Shown one piece after another: positions 24,099 to 31,812 of a stretch of 41,969 nt of DNA (positions are counted from its first letter, which is position 1; the number at the start of each line of letters is the position of its first letter). The position numbers were made by a program, and so were the translations under genes. The notes under the pieces were generated by a model. That model was not told the DNA's origin and ran no database searches. It saw only the letters and a list, made by a program, of their open reading frames with translations. Source of the DNA: Thermococcus sp. Its GTDB lineage: Archaea > Methanobacteriota_B > Thermococci > Thermococcales > Thermococcaceae. Location: the NCBI RefSeq assembly GCF_015523185.1, contig NZ_WAKV01000077.1, forward strand, positions 1 to 41,969, written 5' to 3'.

Positions 24099-24153
24099 TC
24101 ATCAGCCCTTTCGGGCAGTTCGGACTCGAAGCCCAGGGCGGACGCCATCGCCC
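24093..24153 (-). ncRNA. Fluoride riboswitch (crcB motif)
   Basis: Read on the minus strand the leader begins GGGCGATG and closes a hairpin with CGCCC. The loop element GGCGTC (24141-24146) is exactly complementary to GACGCC (24095-24100), forming the expected pseudoknot. A second hairpin CTGCCC-GAAA-GGGC is followed by TGATG, the conserved 3' signature. The order matches the known fluoride aptamer, with an added short hairpin (GGGCT-TCG-AGTCC) between the two stems. A TATA box is centred 25 bases upstream, so the RNA should start at the first G of the aptamer. It controls the toroid-gene operon that leads into crcB. Confidence 0.88.
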
Positions 24154-24172
24154 TATATTCACTTGGAGTGGT

Positions 24173-24182
24173 GCTTTAAAAG
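24173..24182 (-). promoter_or_regulatory. TATA box of the fluoride-riboswitch operon
   Basis: CTTTTAAAGC on the minus strand is centred about 25 bases before position 24153, which is the first base of the aptamer. This spacing supports both the promoter and the riboswitch call. Confidence 0.65.
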
Positions 24183-24207
24183 TTTCGTGGTTCAACGCTC
24201 TAAGAAC

Positions 24208-24218
24208 CCTTATAAATC
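24208..24218 (+). promoter_or_regulatory. TATA box of the archaemetzincin gene
   Basis: CCTTATAAATC lies about 36 bases before the ATG at 24250, predicting a short leader that contains GAGGGT. It is back to back with the promoter of the riboswitch operon in a 178-base divergent region. Confidence 0.55.
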
Positions 24219-24249
24219 CAGTCCACACTAACCCGAGCGAGGGTCGGCA

Positions 24250-24957
24250 ATGGAGTTCATAGGTTTCACCTATGTCACAAACTTCTTGGGGAAAACACTG
24301 AGGGATGCCATGTTTGAAGTTATCGATAGTGCTAATAGACTCTTTGAAGACTGGAGATTACCAATCAGGTTTCTATACCTCGATAAGCTCACACTTGAAC
24401 CGGGATATCTGATAAACGTCAGAACCTCCGAGGGTGGGGTAAAACTTTATCCCTTGGAGGTTGTTATTGACTTTCTTGATTACCGTCTCAAGGTTGAGAT
24501 GGAAAAGAAGAACGGTTTAACAATGGATAAAATTCTCGGTCTAGTCAGCTTTCCGCTTGCTTCTAGAAACAGATACTTCGACATATACGAGAGTTTCCTT
24601 GGCTTCCAAACAGAAAGAGTTGGCAGAAGGATAATGGTGCTCTCCATGAGACCCTTTGAATCAGATGTCCTGAGAATGACGCTAAGAACCCTTGAGAGCC
24701 CCAATGTTGACGATGAAGTTAAAAGTTTAGCCCCCAAAATCCTCCATAGGGAACTTGAAACATTTAAAGCTCGTCTCCTAAAGGGCATTCTCCACGAAGT
24801 TGGCCATGCCTTCGGCCTTGAGCACTGCTCAAACGCCTGCGTTATGAACCCCCCTGCAACGATTGAAGAGTGGGATTTGAGACCAGCGAACTTCTGCAGA
24901 CCATGTATGGAAAAACTGAAAGAAAACCTCAAGACTTCCCGTTTTATTCCCCGATGA
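24250..24957 (+). CDS. amzA: Archaemetzincin-family zinc metalloprotease
   Basis: A 235-residue metalloprotease of the archaemetzincin (peptidase M54) type. The zinc site HEVGHAFGLEH spans residues 182-192 and is followed by C193, C197, M199 and the C216-x2-C219 pair, the cysteine arrangement that binds a second structural zinc in this family. The protein has no signal peptide, so it is probably cytosolic; natural substrates are not known. The N-terminal part is longer and more divergent than the short archaeal members I recall. It is transcribed away from the fluoride-riboswitch operon and overlaps the convergent bcp gene by 14 bases. Confidence 0.87.
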   Translation: MEFIGFTYVTNFLGKTLRDAMFEVIDSANRLFEDWRLPIRFLYLDKLTLEPGYLINVRTSEGGVKLYPLEVVIDFLDYRLKVEMEKKNGLTMDKILGLVSFPLASRNRYFDIYESFLGFQTERVGRRIMVLSMRPFESDVLRMTLRTLESPNVDDEVKSLAPKILHRELETFKARLLKGILHEVGHAFGLEHCSNACVMNPPATIEEWDLRPANFCRPCMEKLKENLKTSRFIPR

Positions 24958-25402
24958 GCTCCTTGGCAACCTTTAGAACCCTCTCGGCGTGCCCCTTCGC
25001 CCTAACGTTGCGCTTTTCCCACACGATTTTACCATCGGGGTTTACGATGAAGGTGCTCCTAATTACACCCTCGTACTCCCTTCCATAGCGCTTCTTCTTG
25101 CCCCACGCACCGAGGGCTTTTATAAGCTCCACCCCAGGGTCACTTAGAAGTTTGACCTTAAGGCCATGTTTCTCCTTGAAACGCCTGTGGCTTTCGACGG
25201 AGTCCTTGGAAACGCCGATTACCTGAAAACCGAGTTTCTCAAATTCAGGCAAGAGCTCTGTGAACTCCTTCGCCTCTGTCGTACAGCCGGGTGTGTTGTC
25301 CTTTGGGTAGACGTAGAGAACCGTCCACTTGCCCTTCAACATATCTCCAACCCGAACTTTCTCACCGTTTTCATCGAAGACCTCAATATCCAAGTACGTC
25401 AT
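24944..25402 (-). CDS. bcp: Bcp-type peroxiredoxin, single-cysteine form
   Basis: A 152-residue thiol peroxidase reducing hydrogen or organic peroxides. The motif YPKDNTPGCTTEAKEF carries the peroxidatic Cys40. That is the only cysteine in the protein, so the resolving cysteine found five residues later in many Bcp proteins is absent and regeneration must use another thiol. The start at 25402 follows GGTGATT; a TATA-like TTTATTAATTAG is centred about 34 bases upstream. Confidence 0.93.
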   Translation of the reverse strand: MTYLDIEVFDENGEKVRVGDMLKGKWTVLYVYPKDNTPGCTTEAKEFTELLPEFEKLGFQVIGVSKDSVESHRRFKEKHGLKVKLLSDPGVELIKALGAWGKKKRYGREYEGVIRSTFIVNPDGKIVWEKRNVRAKGHAERVLKVAKELIGE

Positions 25403-25497
25403 GACAATCACCGAAGCGTTTAGGAAGCCCTAATTAATAAACCTTCCTCAGGAAACGTTTTTTAGAGACATAACATAGTTTTTTCTTAGGTGGTACC

Positions 25498-26934
25498 ATG
25501 AGACTTCCGGGGCAGAAAACTAAGATTATAGCAACGCTCGGTCCGGCATCTTTAAACGAAAAAACTATTTCAGCGATGGTTCGTTCTGGAATGAGTGTTG
25601 CGAGGCTGAATTTTGCGCATGGTAGCCTCAAACAACACGAGAAGGCAGTAAAGCTCGTTAGGAAAGTCTCTGAGAAGCTCGACAGGCCCGTTGCAATACT
25701 TGGCGATTTACCCGGCGTCAAGATTCGCGTTGGGGAAATCGAAGGAGGTTCAGTAAACCTGAGGCGCTGGCAGACGATAACGCTGACGACGAGGGACGTT
25801 ATTGGAAACGAGGCGGTAATTCCGGTCGAGTTCAAGGACTTCCCGAAGCTGGTCTCAAAGGGCGACGTAATTTACCTCAGCGATGGCTTCATAGCGCTTC
25901 GCGTTGAAGAAGTCCGCGGTCAGGACGTTATATGTAAGGTTCTCGTTGGTGGAACCCTCTTCTCCCACAAGGGGATAAACGTTCCAAAGGCAAGGCTTGC
26001 AATCGAGGCCGTGACTGAGAAGGACTTGGAGTTCGTGGAGTTTGCCCTTGAGGTTGGTATTGACGCCGTTGGCATAAGCTTCGTTGGTTCGGCCTACGAT
26101 GTCCTCAAGGTGAGACGCTTCGTTGATTCTCATCACGGGCATCTTTTCCTGATTGCAAAAATAGAGCGTCCCGATGCGGTTAGGAACTTTGACGAAATCT
26201 TGAATGCTTCTGATGGGGTAATGATTGCTAGAGGAGACTTGGGCGTCGAAATGCCGATAGAAAAGCTCCCTATTCTCCAGAAGAAGCTTATAAGAAGAGC
26301 TAACTGTGCTGGAAAGCCCGTAATTACAGCTACCCAGATGCTCGAAAGCATGACTCACGAGAAACTTCCCACTAGGGCCGAGGTCACTGACGTGGCGAAT
26401 GCAATCCTCGACGGAACAGATGCGGTCATGCTTTCGGAAGAAACTGCCGTCGGGAAGTATCCCGTTGATGCCGTTAAGATGATGGCCAAAATAGCAAAGA
26501 CAACGGAGACCTACAGGGACAGCCTGTGGACTAGCAGGACGGTTGAGTGGAAGATGAACGAGTGGAAGGGACGGAGGCCTACGAAGGGAACAATCAAAGA
26601 CGCGATAGCGAGGAGCATCATAGAGGCCCTGAACTCGATTGACATCAAGTACATTCTCACCCCTACGAGAACAGGCCAGACTGCCAGATTAATAGCAAGG
26701 TTCAAGCCAAGGCAGTGGGTTCTGGCTTTTGTCACAAATGAGTGGGTTGCAAATACCCTCATGTTCTCTTACGGAGTCTATCCATTCAAAGTCGAAGAAC
26801 CGAGCGAGGAGGAGATAATACGCATCATCACCGGGCTGGGACTGGTAAACGAGGGGGACACAGTTCTCCTGACCAAGGGAACACCCATTGGAAGAACGGC
26901 TGGAACGAACACCATTAGGATTTTCAACGTCTGA
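25498..26934 (+). CDS. pyk: Pyruvate kinase
   Basis: A 478-residue cytosolic enzyme converting phosphoenolpyruvate and ADP to pyruvate and ATP, the last step of the glycolytic pathway. Signatures are TKIIATLGPAS near the N-terminus, the lysine-containing FLIAKIERPDAVRNFDEIL, MIARGDLGVEMP and ITATQMLESM with TRAEVTDVANAILDGTDAVMLS. The C-terminal domain resembles the allosteric domain and ends TAGTNTIRIFNV. The ATG follows AGGTGGTACC. A TTTTTTAGAG element near 25457-25467 may be the TATA box. Confidence 0.97.
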   Translation: MRLPGQKTKIIATLGPASLNEKTISAMVRSGMSVARLNFAHGSLKQHEKAVKLVRKVSEKLDRPVAILGDLPGVKIRVGEIEGGSVNLRRWQTITLTTRDVIGNEAVIPVEFKDFPKLVSKGDVIYLSDGFIALRVEEVRGQDVICKVLVGGTLFSHKGINVPKARLAIEAVTEKDLEFVEFALEVGIDAVGISFVGSAYDVLKVRRFVDSHHGHLFLIAKIERPDAVRNFDEILNASDGVMIARGDLGVEMPIEKLPILQKKLIRRANCAGKPVITATQMLESMTHEKLPTRAEVTDVANAILDGTDAVMLSEETAVGKYPVDAVKMMAKIAKTTETYRDSLWTSRTVEWKMNEWKGRRPTKGTIKDAIARSIIEALNSIDIKYILTPTRTGQTARLIARFKPRQWVLAFVTNEWVANTLMFSYGVYPFKVEEPSEEEIIRIITGLGLVNEGDTVLLTKGTPIGRTAGTNTIRIFNV

Positions 26935-26942
26935 TTTCTTTT

Positions 26943-27740
26943 TCAATACTTTAGCCTCGGGTTGTACTCAAGGAGCATTAGCCCGTTCTTGAAAATTCTG
27001 ATAGTTCCGCTCTCAGAAAGGCTTATGGCCATCGCTTTTGTCAGCTTGGTTATCCCAGCGGCCGCTATGTGCCTACTTCCTAAACCGGGGGGAAGCATTA
27101 GGTCTATGACCTTTGGTTCGACTTCAAGGTATCTACCGGCGGAAACTATCCTCCCATCCTCCCTTATGAGAAAAGCCCCGTCCAGCTGGGCGAACTCCTT
27201 GATTATCTCCTTGCTGTCCCTGTCGAGAACGTTAATCTTGTGGCCTTTGAAGGGGTTTGGAATCAGCTGGTGAGAGTGCTTTAAAACCCTCCTCGTGTCG
27301 CCGATAACGAATATCGTTCCGACGGGCGTTCCCTCCCTGCCTTCAACGCTGAGCTCAATAGCTATTTCAAGCATCCTTTGAAGAACGTTCTGGTTCTGGG
27401 CAAAGAAACTCTTCATGGCTGAGATACCTTTTTTGACGGTTCTAATTCCAATTGAATCCTCGGTAACGTAGACAAAGGAATCTCCCTCTTTCAGAATGTT
27501 GTGTTCGAGGAGAAACGCTGAAATCAGGTTCAGGATGTTGTTGAGGTCAAGGTTCTGAGGAATCGAGACCTTCTTAATTTTCTCGTCATCGACATCAAAG
27601 GAGGAGCCAACTATGACAATAGGCAAATCTGTCTTTGGAAGTTCTTTCTCTTTTACATCTTCCATTATGACAAGGGCCTTGGCGTTTAGTTTCTTGGCAA
27701 TGTCCATAGCACTCCCAATGAGAACGGGATGTATCTTCAT
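26943..27740 (-). CDS. dacZ: Diadenylate cyclase DacZ
   Basis: A 265-residue archaeal c-di-AMP synthase. The C-terminal DAC domain shows DGAFLIREDGRIVSAGRYLEV (DGA at residues 187-189) and GLGSRHIAAAGITKLTKAMA (RH at 223-224), the two motifs binding the ATP pair. The N-terminal half is the archaeal-specific domain. It probably sets the c-di-AMP level that governs ion balance in euryarchaea. The ATG follows GAGGT. The divergent ubiX-like gene shares the 66-base upstream region. The stop lies 8 bases from the convergent pyk stop. Confidence 0.9.
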   Translation of the reverse strand: MKIHPVLIGSAMDIAKKLNAKALVIMEDVKEKELPKTDLPIVIVGSSFDVDDEKIKKVSIPQNLDLNNILNLISAFLLEHNILKEGDSFVYVTEDSIGIRTVKKGISAMKSFFAQNQNVLQRMLEIAIELSVEGREGTPVGTIFVIGDTRRVLKHSHQLIPNPFKGHKINVLDRDSKEIIKEFAQLDGAFLIREDGRIVSAGRYLEVEPKVIDLMLPPGLGSRHIAAAGITKLTKAMAISLSESGTIRIFKNGLMLLEYNPRLKY

Positions 27741-27767
27741 TGTACCTCAACGTTTTTCCTCTGGAAA

Positions 27768-27778
27768 GGTATAAAAAG
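27768..27778. promoter_or_regulatory. Single TATA element between dacZ and the UbiX-like gene
   Basis: GGTATAAAAAG on the plus strand is centred about 34 bases before the ubiX-like start; its complement CTTTTTATACC is centred about 33 bases before the dacZ start. No second TATA-like stretch is evident in the 66-base gap, so the two genes may share one element in opposite orientations. Confidence 0.5.
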
Positions 27779-27806
27779 ATAGCGGGGAAAATAGTGCGGT
27801 GGTAAC

Positions 27807-28358
27807 ATGAGGATTGTGATTGCAATAACCGGCGCCAGCGGTGCCGTTTACGGTGTGAGGCTCCTTAAAGTTCTTCGCGAGCTCGGGCATGAGGTAATTT
27901 TTCTCGCGACAGAGACGGGGATAAAGGTCGCCCGCCACGAACTTGGCATTGAGCTCAAGCCGGATTATTCGGAGGACAACCTTTTCGCTCCAACAGCTTC
28001 CGGCTCATATCCCTTTGATGCAATGGTGGTAGCCCCCTGCTCGATGAAGACGCTTTCTTCAATAGCAAACGGCTACGCAGACAACCTGATTACCAGAACG
28101 GCAGATGTGGCGTTGAAGGAGAGAAGAAAGCTAGTGCTCCTAATTAGAGAGACCCCCCTGAACCTAATTCACATCGAGAACATGCTACGAGTTACTAGGG
28201 CAGGTGCAATTGTAATGCCCGCTTCCCCTGGATTTTACACAAGGCCAAAAACTGTGGATGATATAATAAACTTTATAATCGGCAAAATCTTAGACATTTT
28301 GGAAATAGATAACAATATTTATCAGCGCTGGGGGATTCCCCATGGTACAGTTAGATGA
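27807..28358 (+). CDS. ubiX: UbiX/Pad1-family flavin prenyltransferase
   Basis: A 183-residue flavoprotein that prenylates FMN to make the cofactor used by UbiD-type decarboxylases. Typical segments are [60 protein letters not shown], and [19 protein letters not shown]. The ATG follows GGTGGTAAC. Its 3' end overlaps the following Lrp-type regulator by 17 bases, so the genes are cotranscribed. In archaea the partner UbiD-like enzyme may serve aromatic or mevalonate-pathway decarboxylation; no ubiD is in the window. Confidence 0.93.
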   Translation: MRIVIAITGASGAVYGVRLLKVLRELGHEVIFLATETGIKVARHELGIELKPDYSEDNLFAPTASGSYPFDAMVVAPCSMKTLSSIANGYADNLITRTADVALKERRKLVLLIRETPLNLIHIENMLRVTRAGAIVMPASPGFYTRPKTVDDIINFIIGKILDILEIDNNIYQRWGIPHGTVR

Positions 28359-28824
28359 CTTGGATAGGGCCATACTCAGGCTCCTCAAAGAGGATGCCCG
28401 TCTTACCATTTCTGAGATAGCGGAAAGGTTAAATCGGCCTGAATCAACGATACACTTCAGAATCAAGAAACTCCTCGAGAAGGGAGTAATCGAGAGATAC
28501 ACAATTATCCTAGGTAATTCCCTTCGTCCCAGAGCCGTCGCTCTGATTTACATTCAGGCTGAGACCCCAATCATCGAGGATTTCCTTGAGAAATACATCA
28601 GCTACATAACCAAAACACTCTCGATTCTCCCGAACGTCCTTGCGGTTGCTAGGAGCGGTAAGGACAGTGTTATAGCTCTCGTAGGCGAGGAGAACGAGGA
28701 CAAGCTCAACAGGTTCATTGACGAGACGATAAGGGTACTTCCAACCCTAAAGCGCGTGGACGTGATTCCAATCAGCGATTTTGTCAAGGGTGAAGACCTC
28801 GTTGGTTTCCTTGTGGGGGTCTGA
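28342..28824 (+). CDS. Lrp/AsnC-family transcriptional regulator
   Basis: A 160-residue protein with an N-terminal winged-helix domain ([40 protein letters not shown], residues 5-44) and a C-terminal alpha-beta ligand/oligomerisation domain. The first residues match the Lrp/AsnC family well; the C-terminal part is more divergent. It overlaps the end of the UbiX-like gene and is followed one base after its stop by the CYTH-domain gene. Target genes and effector are unknown. Confidence 0.88.
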   Translation: MVQLDDLDRAILRLLKEDARLTISEIAERLNRPESTIHFRIKKLLEKGVIERYTIILGNSLRPRAVALIYIQAETPIIEDFLEKYISYITKTLSILPNVLAVARSGKDSVIALVGEENEDKLNRFIDETIRVLPTLKRVDVIPISDFVKGEDLVGFLVGV

Positions 28825-28825
28825 G

Positions 28826-29338
28826 ATGGAGGTTGAGGTAAAGTTCAGGGTTGACTTCGAGAAAACCAAACTAAAACTCGAGTCCCTTGGGGCTTTTTTC
28901 GTTGGAGAAGAGCTCCAAGAGGATGTTTATTTCTCACTTCCACTCCCAAAGCTCCTTCGCGTCAGGAAAATCGAAAACCTCGAGAAGTCCTTTTTAACGT
29001 ACAAAGAAATCAAGGACCCCGGCAGGAACGAGGAGTTCGACGAGCTTGAGGTCGAGGTTTCTGACTTCCACACGACCGTTGAAATCCTCAGAAGGCTTGG
29101 CTATATGGAAGACGTCACCGTTAGGAAACGCCGTCTGGTTTACAGGCTTGACGGCGTTACCTTTGAGCTCAACGACGTTGAAGGCCTCGGCGGTTTTCTG
29201 GACATAGAGGTTATTTCCGAGGACGTTGGAGAAGCGAAAAGGAAAATCTGGGAAGTCGCGAAAAGGCTTGGACTGAGCGAAGAAGACGTTGAGCCGAGGC
29301 TCTACCAAGAGTTAATCCGGGAAAAAGAAAGAAAGTAA
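28826..29338 (+). CDS. CYTH-domain protein (class IV adenylate cyclase/triphosphatase type)
   Basis: A 170-residue protein with the diagnostic N-terminal MEVEVKFRV (ExExK) and further conserved charged positions (FLTYKEIKDPGRNEEFDELEVEV, VRKRRLVYRLDGVTFELNDVEGLGGFLDIEVI) of the CYTH triphosphate-tunnel fold. Archaeal members may hydrolyse inorganic or organic triphosphates; adenylate cyclase activity is also described for the broader class. The start at 28826 comes directly after the regulator's stop codon and gives the canonical N-terminus. Substrate is undetermined. Confidence 0.88.
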   Translation: MEVEVKFRVDFEKTKLKLESLGAFFVGEELQEDVYFSLPLPKLLRVRKIENLEKSFLTYKEIKDPGRNEEFDELEVEVSDFHTTVEILRRLGYMEDVTVRKRRLVYRLDGVTFELNDVEGLGGFLDIEVISEDVGEAKRKIWEVAKRLGLSEEDVEPRLYQELIREKERK

Positions 29339-29344
29339 TCAACG

Positions 29345-30538
29345 TTACTTGGCCGTGGCAACTATCTTGACTATGTCGTTGAACTGGAGTTCGTAATCTT
29401 CCCCAACGCGCCTCTTCGTTTTGGCGTTCACCGCGTAGAGGAACGTCTTTCCAAGGTCCGTGTGGACTTTGTAGGCCAAATCCCTCGGCGTTGAGCCCTT
29501 TGGGAGGAGGTAGACGTGGGGCAAAACGTTCCCGAACTGGTCGGTCAGTTTGTTCTCGTCCTGGACAGGATAAACCGGAATCAGGTTGAGCAACTCAAAC
29601 ACGGCCCTGTTTATGCCCTCCTGAACGCCCGTTGAACCGAACCTGTTGAGGACCTTCTCCCTGATAAGCTCCAGGGCTTTTTCCTGCCTGGGGTTCATCT
29701 TCTTGAGAACCCTGAAGTCAGAACTTCCGGGTATGTAGTCTATGAATCCAGCTTTTGCGGCCTTTCTTAAGGTGAGCTCCGCGGCGGCACTCGTCGGGAC
29801 GACTATGTAGCCTCGCTTTTCACCTTCTCTTATGAGCCTCTTGATTTCTTTATCGCTCGCTGCGTCGGCCTTGTTTGCTGCGATTATTATGGGCTTGTTA
29901 ATTTTGCGCAACTCGCGAACAAAGGCCATTAAATCCTCGTCGCTCCACTTGGTGGGGTCACTTGAAAGCCCAACCCTATGTATGGCCTCCCAGACGTCTT
30001 CCTCGCCCACGCCTATTCCCGATAAGTGGTCTGCTATCGCCTGCTCCAGTTTCATGTGCTGGAGTTTAATCCTCTTTGCGAACTTTTCCCAGCCCTTCCT
30101 GAGTATTCCGAATATCCAGTAGTCTATCTCCATTTCGAGGAACTCAATGTCCTCCACCGGGTCGTGGTAGTCAGTCGGCTGGCCCTCTGCATCCGTCTTT
30201 CCTGTGGCGTCTATGACGTGGATTAGTGCCGAGGCCATTCGCAAATCATCGAGAAACTTGTTACCTAAACCTCTCCCCTCGTGCGCCCCCGGGACGAGAC
30301 CGGCAACGTCAATTATCTTGATGGGAATCAGGGCCTTTCCGTTCCTGTACTCGTAGTTCTGGGGGTTTGGCTTACAGCCGAGTTCTTTACAGGGGTGCTC
30401 CGTTATGGCGTAGGTAACGCCGACGTTCGCATCTATCGTCGTGAAAGGATAGTTCGCTATGTCAACGTCAACGAGAGTTGCCGCTGAGAAGAAAGTTGAC
30501 TTTCCAACGTTTGGCTTTCCAACGACGCCTATCTCCAT
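29345..30538 (-). CDS. YchF-related Obg-family GTPase with TGS domain
   Basis: A 397-residue P-loop GTPase of the archaeal YchF/OLA1-related group, expected to act on ribosomes or translation. The G1 motif GKPNVGKS is at residues 7-14, G3 [17 protein letters not shown] follows, and NKAD is the G4 motif. The C-terminal TGS-like domain ([41 protein letters not shown]) is intact. The start at 30538 follows GGTGGGAGAG; the much longer upstream frame is antisense to the neighbouring gene. The NifX-like gene diverges 67 bases away. Confidence 0.93.
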   Translation of the reverse strand: MEIGVVGKPNVGKSTFFSAATLVDVDIANYPFTTIDANVGVTYAITEHPCKELGCKPNPQNYEYRNGKALIPIKIIDVAGLVPGAHEGRGLGNKFLDDLRMASALIHVIDATGKTDAEGQPTDYHDPVEDIEFLEMEIDYWIFGILRKGWEKFAKRIKLQHMKLEQAIADHLSGIGVGEEDVWEAIHRVGLSSDPTKWSDEDLMAFVRELRKINKPIIIAANKADAASDKEIKRLIREGEKRGYIVVPTSAAAELTLRKAAKAGFIDYIPGSSDFRVLKKMNPRQEKALELIREKVLNRFGSTGVQEGINRAVFELLNLIPVYPVQDENKLTDQFGNVLPHVYLLPKGSTPRDLAYKVHTDLGKTFLYAVNAKTKRRVGEDYELQFNDIVKIVATAK

Positions 30539-30605
30539 CTCTCCCACCGGGCTAAGTTTGTGGAAGGGTTTTAAGGACTTTTGGATTAGTATCTTTGGTG
30601 GTACC

Positions 30606-30968
30606 ATGAGAGTTGCTGTACCTTCAGATGAAGGCTTCGACGGAAACGCCGTTCCATTTGAAAAGGCTAAGAGCTTTGCCATTGCTGAAGTTGGTCCCGA
30701 TGGCATCAAGGAGATAAAGGTTTTGAAGCCCGAGGAAAATATAGGAGATGAACTCAAGAAAGAAGGAGTCGAGCTTGTTCTGGCCCCCGAAGTTTCAAAA
30801 GAGATAACACTGAGGCTCGCGCGGATGGGAATAACAGTTCTAACAGGATTCAGTGGAAAAGTAAAGGATGTAATGATGACGGCACTTAAAAGCACAGTAA
30901 GGGACTCCCTTAAAGCCGGCCTTACAATGGCCAAAATTGGAAAGAAGATGATAGACCGGAGGTTTTAG
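30606..30968 (+). CDS. NifX/NifB-type iron-molybdenum cofactor domain protein
   Basis: A 120-residue protein with the fold signature of the dinitrogenase iron-molybdenum cofactor domain: MRVAVPSDEGFDGNAVPFEKAKSFAIAEV at the N-terminus and GVELVLAPEVSKEITLRLARMGITVLTG in the second half. In non-diazotrophic archaea such proteins are thought to handle metal-sulfur clusters. This one lacks cysteines and has a basic helical tail. The ATG follows GGTGGTACC, and GGTTTTAAGG (30566-30575) is a plausible TATA box. It diverges from the GTPase gene. Confidence 0.78.
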   Translation: MRVAVPSDEGFDGNAVPFEKAKSFAIAEVGPDGIKEIKVLKPEENIGDELKKEGVELVLAPEVSKEITLRLARMGITVLTGFSGKVKDVMMTALKSTVRDSLKAGLTMAKIGKKMIDRRF

Positions 30969-31011
30969 CGTTCATCGAAAGAGATTTCACAGAGTTCACT
31001 CGGGGATGTTA

Positions 31012-31716
31012 TCAAGCTCTAAGCTCTTCCAGTCCGAGGGCAAGCCTAACGGATTTCTCAGCTATAACATCCATCGGGTCTATCAGAGGGACGCTCAGGT
31101 CCTCTGGCTTTAGGGCGACACTCACCTCAGTACAGCCGGCTATTATCCCCTCAGCCTTCTTTTCGAGCTTCTTGGCAACGCTGAGAATCAACTTCCTGCC
31201 CAATTCGAGGTTCCCGGCCTTGACGCCCTCATAAATGCCCTTCATGACGAGTTTCTGGTCATCTTCATTTGGGACAATTGCCTCAATCCCCCTCTTTTCA
31301 AGCGCCCTGTGGTAAACGCGCCCCTTTATCGTTCCTTCCGTTGCCAGCAGTCCGACTTTCCTTAGACCCATCTCCTTTATTCTCTCGGCCGTCTCCTCGA
31401 CCATACTAACAAGGGGAATCCTAATTGCCCGCTGTATGTCCTCTGCAAAGTAATGTGCCGTGTTGCAGGGCATTATTATAAAGTCTGCACCGCATTCTTC
31501 GAGTTTTCTGGCTGTGTTTATGAGTTCTGGCCTCGGGTCCTCTCCATGCCCAAGTATAAAGGCCGTCCTGTCGGGTATTTTTGGGTTGTTATAGATGATT
31601 ATCCTCGGGTGATCTTGGTCCCTCTTGGCCGGTGTTTTTTCAACGATTCTCCGGAATAGCTCCGCCGTTGCGAGAGGTCCCATACCACCGAGGATTCCTA
31701 TAATTTTTTCACCCAT
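31012..31716 (-). CDS. Aspartate/glutamate racemase family protein
   Basis: A 234-residue cofactor-independent amino acid racemase. [18 protein letters not shown] opens the protein. The two catalytic cysteines are Cys84 (MPCNTAHYF) and Cys195 ([10 protein letters not shown]). The family interconverts L- and D-aspartate (or glutamate). The start at 31716 follows GGTGATAAC, and CTTAAAAAG at about 31747-31756 on the minus strand is a fitting TATA box. It is divergent from the oleate hydratase gene. A second, broken member of the family is at 18068-18740. Confidence 0.92.
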   Translation of the reverse strand: MGEKIIGILGGMGPLATAELFRRIVEKTPAKRDQDHPRIIIYNNPKIPDRTAFILGHGEDPRPELINTARKLEECGADFIIMPCNTAHYFAEDIQRAIRIPLVSMVEETAERIKEMGLRKVGLLATEGTIKGRVYHRALEKRGIEAIVPNEDDQKLVMKGIYEGVKAGNLELGRKLILSVAKKLEKKAEGIIAGCTEVSVALKPEDLSVPLIDPMDVIAEKSVRLALGLEELRA

Positions 31717-31779
31717 GTTATCACCCGGATTAAGTTTAGACAAAAACTTTTTAAGTTTCATAACCATGACGAATATTAT

Positions 31780-31798
31780 CATGTCTATATAAGACATG
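31780..31798. promoter_or_regulatory. Perfect inverted repeat enclosing the oleate hydratase TATA box
   Basis: CATGTCT-ATATA-AGACATG has two exact 7-base arms with the TATA box (TCTATATAAG) in the middle, about 24 bases before the ATG at 31813. A protein bound here would compete with TBP, so repression of the hydratase, perhaps relieved by fatty acids, is the natural inference. The regulator is not in the window. Confidence 0.6.
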
Positions 31799-31812
31799 TC
31801 TGGGTGAGGAAT

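Noticed and set aside
23475-24231. Long plus-strand reading frames opposite the toroid gene and riboswitch
   Set aside because: They are antisense to a well-supported protein and to a structured RNA leader, with no supporting start signals.
30539-30934. A 132-residue N-terminal extension of the GTPase
   Set aside because: The region is antisense to the NifX-like gene, the extension has low-complexity Ser-rich sequence, and the ATG at 30538 gives the canonical GTPase start with a good ribosome binding site.
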